Positions 46,247-55,472 of a stretch of 64,000 nucleotides of DNA are shown piece after piece (position 1 is the stretch's first letter; each line of letters opens with the position of its first letter). Below the pieces are notes generated by a model. It was given only the letters and a program-made list of their open reading frames with translations. It did no database searches and was not told the origin of the DNA. Where the stretch lies: assembly GCA_963811605.1 (NCBI GenBank), contig CAWESA010000024.1, positions 317,570-381,569 on the forward strand, in the 5' to 3' direction. The translations under genes and the position numbers were made by a program. Origin of the DNA: CAVQLX01 sp963811605. Its GTDB lineage: Bacteria; Desulfobacterota; Binatia; DP-6.

Positions 46247-49200
46247 TCACGAGCGCGGCAGGCGCGATGGCGGCGCGAGGCCGGAGGTGTCGGGAGGCTT
46301 GGGTGGCGGCGGCGGCGCGTCACACATGCCCTTGGGAACCTGCACGCGGAAGCGCGCGGTCACGCCGTCCTCGAATCGCCAGCCGAGCGTACCCGGGCCG
46401 TGCTCGTCGGCGCTCTTCAGCAGGTCGCAGAGATCGTCGGCGCCGCGCGGCGGCAGCCGCCGCTCATCGTCGGGGCCGTGCCCCACCCACACCGCCACCT
46501 CGGCGCGCGAACAGCCGTCCTTCGTCCACGACAGCTGCTTGGACGTCGGATACTGCCGGTGCTCGAGCGTCCATGGCTCGCCATCGCCGCACCAGACGGT
46601 GAGCGACGTGCGGGTCGCGAACAGCCCGCCAGCACCGGGCAGGCTCGGCATGGTGGTGAAGAAGAGCTTGCCCTGACCCGGCGTTCCGCCGCCGCCTCCT
46701 CCCGCGCCGCCGCCACCGCCACCTCCGCCACCGCCCCCACCGCCGGCGCCGGCGCCGCCGGGGCGGCAGCGCTTGCGAACGCGATCCTGCGCCGCCGGCA
46801 GCCAGCTCACGTCGCGGCCGAGCTTGCCGCGGTAGCGTACCTTCTGCTGCGAGGTGCCGGCCTCGTAGAACGCCGACAGCACCGCCTTCACGAACTCGGG
46901 TACGGCTCCATCCGGCGGCAACAGCACCCGCTTCACCTCGTCGCACGATCCCGTCGGGCGGCCGCCGATCTCCGCGCTCCAGCGCCGGTCGATCTCGTCG
47001 CCGGCGATCTTCAGGTAGGCCTCGAAGGCGGCATAGATCGGCGCCTGGAGCAGGGCCTGCACGCGGTCGCGCACCGCGGCGTCCTCGGCGTCGAAGGCGC
47101 CGCTCTGGTTCACCAGCGTCGCGACGTAGCGCTCGGCCTTGCCGAACGGGTCGACGGGAGGCTCGGCGCCTTCCTGGATCACCGGGACCGGGCGCATGAA
47201 GATGCCCTTCACGTCCTCCAGCGCGGCGGGCGGATTCGCCTCGCCGGCCTTGATCGCGGCCGCGATGGCGGCGAGCTGTCCGAGGTACTCGGCGCGCGCG
47301 CCGCCGACGCGCGCGACCGTCTGCGCCCAGAGCGGACGCTCGCCGGTTCCGGCGTCGAAGCTCATCGCGCCGGCCGTCTTGTCGACGATGGCGAAGTACG
47401 GCGTCTGGTCGCCCAGCAGCAGGCTCCACGGCGCGTCCGGGTCGCCGCCGATCTTCGGCTGGTCCAGGAACTGCTGCCAGGCCTGGTAGTAGCGCGCCCG
47501 GAACGCAGTCCGGAACCGGGGCACGACGTCGGGCGCGATCTCGGGCGCGATCTCCTGGACGGCGTCGGCGAGCGGCCCGATGCGCTCGTCCCAGGCCTCG
47601 GGGCGGAACGCGCCTTCGACCTGCGCGGCGTTCGCGATGCCCGCCGGCATGCCGGGAAGATCCTGCGCGCGCAGCGGCGGATAGAGCCGGTCGGCCCAGC
47701 GCTCGACCGCGTCGACCGTGAACATCTCCGGCAGCGCTTCACGCAGCAGCGCGAGATCACTCTCCTGCTCGGCTTCCGCCGCCTGCGTGGGGCGCCAGCG
47801 CAGGTAGGCGTCGTAGGCGCGGTCGTAGGATCCGAACACCTCCTCCGACGGCTCCACCCCTTTGGCGCGCGCCCAGAACGCCGTCAGCGCGTCGTTGGGG
47901 CCGGGCGGCTCCTTCGAGGTGCCGTTCAGCAGCTTGCTGAGCGCGTAGTTGCGGACGAGCGCTTCGAGGGCGCTGAAGCCCTGCTCGGTATCGCGCTTCT
48001 TGACCAGCGTGCGCGCGGGCTCGACGGCGGGCAGATAGCCGTCCTGCTCGAAGCGCTCGAGGAACAGCTGGCGGGCCGGAATGATCGCCTTCTGCCCGGT
48101 CCACAGCCCCCAGCGGGCCGACAGCGGCCGCCGCCGATCGCGGTCCTCGAGCTCCGCCACCACGTCCACGTACCGCCCGAGCGATTCGATGGTCTCGGCC
48201 GGCGGTTGCGTCTGTGCGCCGGCCGCGGCCTGCATCTCGTCCTCGAGACGATTCAGCAGGGTGCGATTCGCGACGTAGGAGCCGCCGGCCACGACCACCA
48301 CCAGGGTGCAGAGCGCCGCGACCGCGGTGAGCCCGAGGTTGTGCACGAGCTGCAGCTTGCCGCGCGCCCTCCCGCTGGTGGCCACCAGGCCGTGATCGCT
48401 CGCCAGACGCGTCTGGAAGAAGTCCTTCAGGAAGAAGCTGCGCTTCTCCTCGCGCACCTCCGTCGCCTGGGCACGCATCCCGAGGCGCTTCAGCATGGCC
48501 GAGACGGCCGTGCCCTTCTGGAGCCCGCTGGTGAGGTAGATGCCGCGCAGGAAGGGCGACTCGTTGTACTGCGTCTCGCGGAACAGGACGTCGGCGAACT
48601 CCTCGAGGTTGTTCTGGAACGCGCGCAGCTCCTCGGGGAACATGTAGATGGCGCGTGCCTCCGCCGGTCGTTCCTCTTCCCACAGGAAGCCGAGCCGCAT
48701 CGCCGCGACGCGTTCGCGCAGCCCCTCGAGCGCCTGGTGCACCAGACCGCGCGGATCGGCCATCTCCCACGACGGATTCGTCCAGCCGAGCATCTCGTCG
48801 AGCCGCCGGCGCGGCAGGCGTCCGAAGTACTCCTTGAAGCCGTCGATGAGATCGCACTTCGTGATCAGCAGGTAGACCGGGAACTGGATGCCGAGCTCGC
48901 CGACGAGCTGATCGAGCTTGTGACGCAGCGTCCGCGCGCTCTCGACCAGCTCGTCGGTCTCGCGGCCGAGCAGCTCGTCCGCGGAGACGGTGACGATGAG
49001 CCCGTTGAGCGGCGCCCGGGGACGGACCTTGCGCAGCAGCCGCAAGAACTCGAGCCACTCCTCGCGATCGGGCTCGTTGTCGTCGCTGAACGCGTAGCGA
49101 CCCGCGGTGTCGAGGATGATGGCCTCCTCGGCGAACCACCAGTCGCAGTTCTTGGTGCCGCCCGTCCCGGACAGCTTCGGCTGCCCCATCGGGAAGCGCA

Positions 49201-49627
49201 GACCGGAGTTCTGGATGGCCGTGCTCTTGCCGCTCGCCGGCGCGCCGATGATGGCGTACCAGGGCAGGAAGTAGAGCCATCGCTTCTGGCGCCCGATGCG
49301 ACTCTTGCGCAGCGCCTCGACCTGGTTCTTCCACTGGTCCTGGAGCGCCTTGACGTTCTCGCGATCGCGCACGCGGACCAGGCCGAGGGCGCGCTGGCTC
49401 TGCACGTCGAGCCCCTGCTCGAGCGCGGCATCCTTGCGACGCGCCCACCACTGGCGCAGGAACACGAACGCGACGACGCCGACGACGGCGAGGACGAGGA
49501 GCAGGAAGAACACCCACCAGGGGATCAGGCGCACGAACGCGGCGGCGATCAGCCCGACCACCACGACGATGGTGCCGATCAGGGCCAGACGCGAGCTGAG
49601 GAGCTGCTTCAGCAGATCGGCGAACAT
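46247..49627 (-). CDS. tssM: T6SS membrane-complex protein TssM (IcmF)
   Basis: An 1126-residue inner-membrane protein of the T6SS membrane complex with TssL and TssJ. Two N-terminal transmembrane helices (11-60) are followed by a GTPase-like cytoplasmic domain with GAPASGKST (Walker A) and DTAGRY. A third helix (AVAALCTLVVVVAGG) leads to the periplasmic region with the ImcF-related part. A poly-Gly linker of about 28 residues lies near the end before a final domain of ~140 residues, which is unusual. Nine bases from both tssL and tagF. Confidence 0.95.
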   Translation of the reverse strand: MFADLLKQLLSSRLALIGTIVVVVGLIAAAFVRLIPWWVFFLLLVLAVVGVVAFVFLRQWWARRKDAALEQGLDVQSQRALGLVRVRDRENVKALQDQWKNQVEALRKSRIGRQKRWLYFLPWYAIIGAPASGKSTAIQNSGLRFPMGQPKLSGTGGTKNCDWWFAEEAIILDTAGRYAFSDDNEPDREEWLEFLRLLRKVRPRAPLNGLIVTVSADELLGRETDELVESARTLRHKLDQLVGELGIQFPVYLLITKCDLIDGFKEYFGRLPRRRLDEMLGWTNPSWEMADPRGLVHQALEGLRERVAAMRLGFLWEEERPAEARAIYMFPEELRAFQNNLEEFADVLFRETQYNESPFLRGIYLTSGLQKGTAVSAMLKRLGMRAQATEVREEKRSFFLKDFFQTRLASDHGLVATSGRARGKLQLVHNLGLTAVAALCTLVVVVAGGSYVANRTLLNRLEDEMQAAAGAQTQPPAETIESLGRYVDVVAELEDRDRRRPLSARWGLWTGQKAIIPARQLFLERFEQDGYLPAVEPARTLVKKRDTEQGFSALEALVRNYALSKLLNGTSKEPPGPNDALTAFWARAKGVEPSEEVFGSYDRAYDAYLRWRPTQAAEAEQESDLALLREALPEMFTVDAVERWADRLYPPLRAQDLPGMPAGIANAAQVEGAFRPEAWDERIGPLADAVQEIAPEIAPDVVPRFRTAFRARYYQAWQQFLDQPKIGGDPDAPWSLLLGDQTPYFAIVDKTAGAMSFDAGTGERPLWAQTVARVGGARAEYLGQLAAIAAAIKAGEANPPAALEDVKGIFMRPVPVIQEGAEPPVDPFGKAERYVATLVNQSGAFDAEDAAVRDRVQALLQAPIYAAFEAYLKIAGDEIDRRWSAEIGGRPTGSCDEVKRVLLPPDGAVPEFVKAVLSAFYEAGTSQQKVRYRGKLGRDVSWLPAAQDRVRKRCRPGGAGAGGGGGGGGGGGGGAGGGGGGTPGQGKLFFTTMPSLPGAGGLFATRTSLTVWCGDGEPWTLEHRQYPTSKQLSWTKDGCSRAEVAVWVGHGPDDERRLPPRGADDLCDLLKSADEHGPGTLGWRFEDGVTARFRVQVPKGMCDAPPPPPKPPDTSGLAPPSRLPRS
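46680..46770. repeat. GGC/GGT tract encoding poly-Gly linker in TssM
   Basis: Encodes a roughly 28-residue Gly/Ala stretch between the main TssM periplasmic part and its C-terminal domain. Similar poly-Gly is found in the secreted protein at 28.1 kb. Confidence 0.75.
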
Positions 49628-49636
49628 CGGCAGCGC

Positions 49637-50278
49637 CTACGGGACGAGACGGACGAGGCCGTTCACCTGCTGGTTGAGCACCACCCAGAACACCACGTAC
49701 AGCCCGAGCGCGGCGATGGCGAACGGCGCCACCCACCAGATCGGAAAGCGCGAGCGCGCGAGCGAGCGCTCGAGCGGCCGGCCGTACGCCTCGTCGGTCA
49801 GGTGTCGCTCCTCCCGCATCTCGAGAGGGCGCAGCTGCTGGTAGAGCTTGCGGCGCCGGGAGGAGATCTCGGCGGGCTCGTCCCGGTAGCGGCCCTGGAA
49901 GCCGGCGCACAGGCAGAGAAAGTAGACTTCGAGCAGATCGGCGTCGGCGTCACCGCGCAGCTCGTCGAGACGCACGAAGAACTGCTCCCCCGCCAGCAGG
50001 TTGTCGTAGTAGTGCACCTGGAGCGGCTCGCGGCGCCACTGCTCGGCGCCGGGCCAGGAGGAGCTCATCACCGTCTCGTCGACGAGCGCCACGACGGCAT
50101 ACTGCGCATAGCCGCGCGGGTCGAGCCGCTCGTCCTCGATGATACGGCGCGCGTCGGCGAGCTGCGCCATCACGTGCGAGCGGAACGCGCCGTATCCGGC
50201 CCGTTCCTCGTCGCGCATGGCCCGGAAGGCGAAGAGCGTCGCGAAGCACTCGGAGTAGGCGTCGGCGAGCGCGCTCAC
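49637..50278 (-). CDS. tssL: T6SS protein TssL (DotU family)
   Basis: A 213-residue inner-membrane protein. The cytoplasmic hook domain has ARRIIEDERLDPRGY, VDETVMSSSW and FLCLCAGFQGRYRD, followed by one C-terminal transmembrane helix (PIWWVAPFAIAALGLYVVFW). There is no peptidoglycan-binding extension. Forms the base of the membrane complex with TssM. The GTG start overlaps the tssK stop. Confidence 0.93.
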   Translation of the reverse strand: MSALADAYSECFATLFAFRAMRDEERAGYGAFRSHVMAQLADARRIIEDERLDPRGYAQYAVVALVDETVMSSSWPGAEQWRREPLQVHYYDNLLAGEQFFVRLDELRGDADADLLEVYFLCLCAGFQGRYRDEPAEISSRRRKLYQQLRPLEMREERHLTDEAYGRPLERSLARSRFPIWWVAPFAIAALGLYVVFWVVLNQQVNGLVRLVP

Positions 50279-51624
50279 CGGCCGCTCCGATCGGCCAGGA
50301 CGACGAACAGCCGCCCCTCGATGTCGGGCTCCGCGTCGACCAGGTGGAAGGCGAAGGAGCCGGCCTCCTTGATGCGCGTCCAGCGGCGGTCGGCGACGTC
50401 CACCTGGAAGTAGGCCCAGCCCGCGTAGCGCGGAATCTCGGCCGGCGGCTGCGTGAGGAAGCGGAGCGGGACGCCGCGATCCGCGAAGTTGAGGAGGGTC
50501 CGCATGTCCTCGATCGAGGTGAGCTTCGCCTTCGTCTCGATGCGCGGTCGCAGCCCCTCCTCGCCACCGCCACCCTGGAGCGCCAGCACCCACAGCGAGG
50601 CGCGGCCGAACAACGACTCGTCGAGCGGGGTCGAGAACTGGTTCTCGTCGCGCGTCAACGGCAGCTCGACGTAGTGCACCGGCAGGAGTCGCTCGAGCAG
50701 CCGCCGGATGTGCTCGGCGATGGTGCCGTAGCACCCGCCCAGATCGTCGTGATCGTAGGGCGGAAAGCTCGTCGGGTCCTCCTCGGGGAAGTAGCTGGTG
50801 AGCGCCCCGCGCAGCTCCGCGAGGAGGCCGTATATCCGGTACGGATGCAGGCGCTCGTCGACCAGCGCATGCTGGAGGGCCGGGATGTACTGGTTCAGCA
50901 CCTGGCGCGCGAGGAGCTGCTCGAAGTCGCCGACGCCGTACCCGACCGCCTCCGGACCGCGCTCGCGCCGGAACTGGCCGAACGTGCGCGACGCCGCACA
51001 CAGTCGCTCGAGGATCTCGTCGACGGTCCGGACCAGGACCGGCGCCGCCTGCACGGAAATGGCCGGCGGGGCGTAGGACGGGAGGAGCTCGAATCGCGGC
51101 GCCGTTCGCCCCGTCCGGCGGACGCGGGCGATGCGCACCGCCTGCAGCCCGGCGAGACGCTCGTCGGTGGGGCCGGTGGCGAACAGGAGCTGGGCCTGCG
51201 GCACCAGGAACTCGAGCTCGGCCTCGTTGTCGCGCAGGAGCGAGTCGCCCCGCCGCTCGCTCTCGCGATCGAAGCGATCGAGGCTGCCGCCCTGGGAGTC
51301 GAGGGCGCGCACGGTGAGGTAGACGTCGAGCATCGCCGCCGCGGGCGGGAACTCGTCCTGGAAGCTGCGCTCCTCGATGCGCGCGTTCTCCGGATAGCTG
51401 ATGATGAGCCCGTCCGGCAGCACGGCCTCGCAGGCCGTCACGCGCAGGATCATGTTCTCGAGCGCGTCGGGGTCGATGCGGACCGCCGCCACGCCCCAGT
51501 AGAAGGGATTCAGCGTCCGCAGGTGGTAGGCCAGGCGCGCGTCCTGGAAGAGGTCGGCTTGCTGGAAGTGGTGGGGCTTCAGGAACATCCCCTCCGTCCA
51601 GCTGACGGGAGCGAGAGTTTTCAT
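50275..51624 (-). CDS. tssK: T6SS baseplate protein TssK
   Basis: A 449-residue TssK, the adaptor linking the baseplate to the TssLM membrane complex. The family start MKTLAPVSWTEGMFLKPHHF is intact, followed by QQADLFQDARLAYHL and the C-terminal receptor-like domain ending LVDAEPDIEGRLFVVLADRS. Length matches the family. Confidence 0.95.
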   Translation of the reverse strand: MKTLAPVSWTEGMFLKPHHFQQADLFQDARLAYHLRTLNPFYWGVAAVRIDPDALENMILRVTACEAVLPDGLIISYPENARIEERSFQDEFPPAAAMLDVYLTVRALDSQGGSLDRFDRESERRGDSLLRDNEAELEFLVPQAQLLFATGPTDERLAGLQAVRIARVRRTGRTAPRFELLPSYAPPAISVQAAPVLVRTVDEILERLCAASRTFGQFRRERGPEAVGYGVGDFEQLLARQVLNQYIPALQHALVDERLHPYRIYGLLAELRGALTSYFPEEDPTSFPPYDHDDLGGCYGTIAEHIRRLLERLLPVHYVELPLTRDENQFSTPLDESLFGRASLWVLALQGGGGEEGLRPRIETKAKLTSIEDMRTLLNFADRGVPLRFLTQPPAEIPRYAGWAYFQVDVADRRWTRIKEAGSFAFHLVDAEPDIEGRLFVVLADRSGR

Positions 51625-51630
51625 GACCTC

Positions 51631-52128
51631 CTAGGGATTCTCGATCCCGTTGGCGCCGAGGACCACGCAGCCGGGCGCCGGCTTGTCGTCGGCCTTCGCC
51701 GACTCGTCGCCACGCTGCAGAAGCGGGCGCCGCGCCTTCACCGTTCCTTGCGCATCGTAGTAGAACGCGACCACGCCGAGGGTGGTGGCATCGGGCTGCT
51801 GGCGAATGTCGACGGTGGTCTTGGTGCCGGGGAAGATGGTCTTCTCGACGGGCGGGCCCTCGGCGCCCGACAGCGTGAAGCCCGGCTCGACCATGCGCGC
51901 GGGGTCGGTCTGCATGAAGGTATCGGCGGTGGAGAGCTGGTAGGCGCGGACGTAGAGCGTATTGGGTGTGCCGTTGTACCAGTTGAGCTTCGTGCTCGCG
52001 TCGAGGCACAGCGAGTAGACGAGCGGCTTGGGCGGCTCGGGCGGCTTGCTGCCGAAGAGGCCGCACCCCGACGCCGCCAGACACCACGCCGTGACCGCCG
52101 CCGGCAGGAGCGCGCGGCCGCTGCTCAC
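51631..52128 (-). CDS. tssJ: T6SS outer-membrane lipoprotein TssJ
   Basis: A 165-residue lipoprotein. Lipobox LAASGC puts the modified Cys at residue 22. LCLDASTKLNWYNGTPNTLYVRAYQL and the transthyretin-like beta sandwich are typical of TssJ, which anchors TssM to the outer membrane. Next to tssK, the usual order. Its ATG overlaps the stop of the upstream gene. Confidence 0.94.
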   Translation of the reverse strand: MSSGRALLPAAVTAWCLAASGCGLFGSKPPEPPKPLVYSLCLDASTKLNWYNGTPNTLYVRAYQLSTADTFMQTDPARMVEPGFTLSGAEGPPVEKTIFPGTKTTVDIRQQPDATTLGVVAFYYDAQGTVKARRPLLQRGDESAKADDKPAPGCVVLGANGIENP

Positions 52129-53009
52129 GACTCGCCTCGCTCGCGGTCGCCGCCCTGGGCCTGGCGCAGCAGCGCCCCGCGATATGCGCCGTTGAAGTAG
52201 ATCTCGAATAGCTCGTCGCTGGCACGCAGGGCCTCATGGCGGTGCGCCAGGAGCTCCCAGCACTCCTTGTAGAAGAACAGACGCCGGCTGACGCCCGACG
52301 CATTGCGACCCGCTTCCGCCTCGAGGGCTGCCGGCGCGATCTGCTTCAGCAGGTCGCGCGCCCCGGCCTCGCACGCCTCGCGAAAGGCGAGCAGCTGGCC
52401 GCCGATCTGCCGGGAGATGCGCTCGAGCGATTCGCCCAGGGCATCGGCACTGGCGCGCCCGCGCACGACGTCGACCGCCAGACCGCGGACGCGTCCGGCC
52501 ATGGTCCGATCGGCGTCGGCGGTGGCGCCGAGGAACACCCGCCCGAGCCGCTCCGCGAACTCCATGAGCGCGCGCGCGACCGCCGCCGCCCGCTCAGCCA
52601 CTGCCGGATCGGCGAGCAGCGCCTCGACGTCCGCGCCCCGTCCCGCGAGCGCCGCGAGCAACTCGCGCTCGGTGGCGCCGGGCGCCGCCCCGACCGGCGT
52701 GGCCGCGCGTGCGGCGAGCTCCGCGCGCAGGCGTTCCACCTCTCCCTCGAGCTCGACCTCGCGCACCGACGGCCCGCGCGCAGCACGGGGACCGGCCGGC
52801 TCGACGTCGGGATGGAGGGCGCGCAGGGTGGCGAGCACGGCCGCACGATCCGCCGCCGGCACCGCGCCCATCTCGGTGCGCAATGCGTCGGCCAGGGCCT
52901 GCGCGCGCTCGTCCTCGGAGCCGCCGGTGTGCCGGTCGAGCGTTTCGTCCAGGAGTCGCTGGATGCGGACCGCGATCGCCTGGCAATCCGAGGAGTTGGC
53001 TCCCTGCAT
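52125..53009 (-). CDS. T6SS-associated helical protein, possibly TagH C-terminal domain
   Basis: A 294-residue soluble, almost entirely helical protein. An N-terminal part of variable charge is followed by a C-terminal half with ERISRQIGGQLLAFREACEAGARDLL and FFYKECWELLAHRHEALRASDELFEIYFNGAYRGALL. That half resembles the C-terminal domain of T6SS FHA proteins (TagH), which here would be separate from the FHA protein (inference). It is not TssA: no ImpA-N block. Overlaps tssJ by four bases. Confidence 0.6.
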   Translation of the reverse strand: MQGANSSDCQAIAVRIQRLLDETLDRHTGGSEDERAQALADALRTEMGAVPAADRAAVLATLRALHPDVEPAGPRAARGPSVREVELEGEVERLRAELAARAATPVGAAPGATERELLAALAGRGADVEALLADPAVAERAAAVARALMEFAERLGRVFLGATADADRTMAGRVRGLAVDVVRGRASADALGESLERISRQIGGQLLAFREACEAGARDLLKQIAPAALEAEAGRNASGVSRRLFFYKECWELLAHRHEALRASDELFEIYFNGAYRGALLRQAQGGDRERGES

Positions 53010-53027
53010 GGCCGGACCGACGCCGCG

Positions 53028-55097
53028 TTACTCGACTTTCATCTCACGTGCAATCCGGGCGAGCGCGAGACGCACCTCCGCATCGCGTCCGGGCAGGCCG
53101 AGCAGCGCAGCGTCGATCCGCCGCAGCAGCGACTCCACCAGCTCGAGCAGGTACTCCGTCTTCACCTCCGGGTGTTGCGGATCGAAGTCGGCGCCGTCGC
53201 GGCAGATGCCGAACCCACGCACCCAGGTGATCGCGCGCAGGCCGACGAGGAGGGCGTCGATCCAGAGCGCGTCCGGCAACGCACCGGCAGCGGCGCCGTG
53301 CGCTTCGGGGTCGGCGAAGAGATGCCCCTTCGCGAAGGCGTCGCCCGCGAGCGCATCCACCGCCTCGGCGATGAGCGCGTCGCCGCCGTCGTCGCCGAGC
53401 CCGCGGGCGCGTTGCAGCAAGCGCTGACGCACCTCGTGCACCGCCGCCGCCACGGCGGCGGTCGAGCGCGACGCATGCCCGAGCAGCCCGACGAGCAGCA
53501 GCATGCCGAGCGCATGGACGTCGACCGGGACGTGGAGACAGGGGTGCACGGTGAAGCGCGTGCGCGGCAGCGGGGTGCCGCGCAGCTGGCTCAGGACGTC
53601 GCGCAGCGCCGCGTCGGCGGCGAACGGGAGCGTGCGCAGCCGGAGCCCGCGTTCCGCGGCGCCCGACGGCACGGCGACCAGCTTGAGCGCCAGCGGCGGG
53701 CGGGCCTGTGCGATCGACAGGTCGATGATGTCGTTGGGGGTGACGGTGGCGAGCGCGACCGCCTCGGCCTCGAGCGACAGCTCGAGCACGGCGCCGGCGT
53801 CGCCTGCGGCGTGGAGGGCGACCGGGGTGGCGACCCCGGGCACGTCGGCGAGCGCGGTCTCTCGCAGGAGCGGAGGGGCAAACACGGGATCGACCAGCAG
53901 CGGGCGCTGGTAGGGCGTGACGGGAAGCTCGGTCCCCGCGGGCAGCACGCGTGCGCGCGCGTTGCCGAGACCGGCGAGCCGCACGCCGAGGCGCCAGAGC
54001 CAGGGCAGGCCCGACGACTCGGGATCGACCGTCACCAGGACACGCGTCGGGCCCAGGCCGAGGTGCGGCGCGCGGGCGTGCCGGTGCAGCGCGGCGGTCG
54101 CGCGGCAGAGCTGGGCGAAGAGCGCGAGCTTCAGCCGCAGCACCTCGAGTCCGAGCTTTCCGGCGACGTCATGCGCGAAGAGATGCGCCGGCTGGCTCGC
54201 GAGGAGCGGCGCCAGGCGTGCCAGCTCGCGTGCGCGCCCGGGCTCGGTGGTCGAGCGCTCCGCGAGCATCGCCGGCGTGCCGCCTCCGATGAGCTGCATC
54301 GCCTCGTCCCAGCGAAGCTGGACGAACGGCACCGCGACGGCGCGTGACTCGTAGAACGTCACCGGGGTCAGCAGGCGCAGGACCTCGCCGGCCCCCCCCT
54401 CCGGGTAGCAGGTCGGCACGTGGGCGCAGCCCTGACACGGGAGCGTGTCGCCGGAGCGACGCGCGAGGGTCGCGAAGGCCCGGAACAGATCCTGCGCATC
54501 GCCGACTGTCGTGCCGACCGCCGTCCCCGTCTCGCGAATGAGGGTCCAGAGCCGCGATGGACCGCACGTCTCGCAGGCGAGAAACCGGACGAGCGAGCGG
54601 TCGCGTCGCGGCAGCGCCAGCGATTCGAGGAGACGATCGTCGCGCACATCGGTCAGCACGCGGCCGCAGGTCGGACACGGGGCGGCGAAGAACGCGCCCC
54701 GGCGCTTGCAGTAGATCGTCGGCGGCAGCAGCGCCGGGGCTCGGGCCGGGCGCTCGAGCACCTCGACCGGCGCCTGGACGCCGACCGCGTCGGACCCGCA
54801 CCGCTCGAGCAGGTCGATCTCGCGCGCCCAGCTCGCCTCGACGTCGTCGTTGGTGAGCCCCGCCCCGCTGCCTTCCGGCAGGAAGGGATACTCGTCGCTC
54901 TGTAGCTTGACGGCCAGGCGCAGCAGCGGCGCGTCGTGCACACCGACGACCTCCGCCAGCAGCACCCGCGAGAATCCGCCCCGATCGCCGACGGTGACGA
55001 AGGGGTCGGCGAGCGCCTCGGGCTCCATCCCGGGCGGCGCCTCGGCAGTCACCAGACGCAGATGCGGGTGGGCCGGGTGGAACGGCCAGGCGTCCAC
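53028..55097 (-). CDS. T6SS-associated zinc-finger protein with degenerate kinase-like region
   Basis: A 689-residue protein with no family name I recognise. The N-terminal quarter is beta-rich. A zinc-ribbon-like region has CPTCGRVL, CETCGPSRLW and CQGCAHVPTC. The last two thirds look like a protein-kinase fold: FAQLCRATAALHRHARAPHLGLG stands where HRDLKPxN would be, and HVPVDVHALGMLLLVGLLGH matches the kinase helix F region. Catalytic HRD and DFG are absent. First gene of the leftward operon. The GTG start is a judgement call; no strong ribosome-binding site is visible, and an ATG lies further downstream. Confidence 0.6.
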   Translation of the reverse strand: MDAWPFHPAHPHLRLVTAEAPPGMEPEALADPFVTVGDRGGFSRVLLAEVVGVHDAPLLRLAVKLQSDEYPFLPEGSGAGLTNDDVEASWAREIDLLERCGSDAVGVQAPVEVLERPARAPALLPPTIYCKRRGAFFAAPCPTCGRVLTDVRDDRLLESLALPRRDRSLVRFLACETCGPSRLWTLIRETGTAVGTTVGDAQDLFRAFATLARRSGDTLPCQGCAHVPTCYPEGGAGEVLRLLTPVTFYESRAVAVPFVQLRWDEAMQLIGGGTPAMLAERSTTEPGRARELARLAPLLASQPAHLFAHDVAGKLGLEVLRLKLALFAQLCRATAALHRHARAPHLGLGPTRVLVTVDPESSGLPWLWRLGVRLAGLGNARARVLPAGTELPVTPYQRPLLVDPVFAPPLLRETALADVPGVATPVALHAAGDAGAVLELSLEAEAVALATVTPNDIIDLSIAQARPPLALKLVAVPSGAAERGLRLRTLPFAADAALRDVLSQLRGTPLPRTRFTVHPCLHVPVDVHALGMLLLVGLLGHASRSTAAVAAAVHEVRQRLLQRARGLGDDGGDALIAEAVDALAGDAFAKGHLFADPEAHGAAAGALPDALWIDALLVGLRAITWVRGFGICRDGADFDPQHPEVKTEYLLELVESLLRRIDAALLGLPGRDAEVRLALARIAREMKVE

Positions 55098-55472
55098 GAT
55101 GGGGCTCGCGCTACCACACCGATCGGCCCGCGGCCAACTCCGGCCCGGGCCCGTGGCGCCGCGCAGCGCTCGCGCCTCGGGGGCGCCCGTGGCGCCGACG
55201 CGGTCAGCCTCCGTCCCGAGCCGGGTCGAGGAGGTGGTGAGGACGCAGGGCGCGGGCACGGGCGGGCAGGCGAGCACGAGGGCTGAACGGCCGTTCCACA
55301 CGCTGGAACGGATCAACGCCGCCCGCGCCCCGGCGGGCCGCTCGACGGACGCCGCGATCACACCCGGGAGGAGGCCTCCCGCGAGCGATCTTGACAGTGA
55401 GTAATACCGGAGAGTACCTGGTGTTTTTCGAGCGGATCACAGGCCGGGCAGCCCCGGCCGGGGAGCGAGCCC
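55098..55472. other. divergent T6SS regulatory intergenic region
   Basis: 375 bases between the two T6SS operons. It contains a perfect TTGACA (55391-55396) facing tssB, but only poor -10 candidates (55414-55420). A perfect palindrome CCCCGGCCGGGG (55453-55464) lies next to the tssB ribosome-binding region. No gene is supported here. Confidence 0.6.

Noticed and set aside
45722..50413. A 1563-codon plus-strand open frame
   Set aside because: Antisense to tagF, tssM, tssL and tssK. High GC at third positions keeps opposite frames open.
52125..53009. Assigning the 294-residue protein as TssA
   Set aside because: No ImpA-N signature and the sequence fits a TagH C-terminal-like helical domain better.
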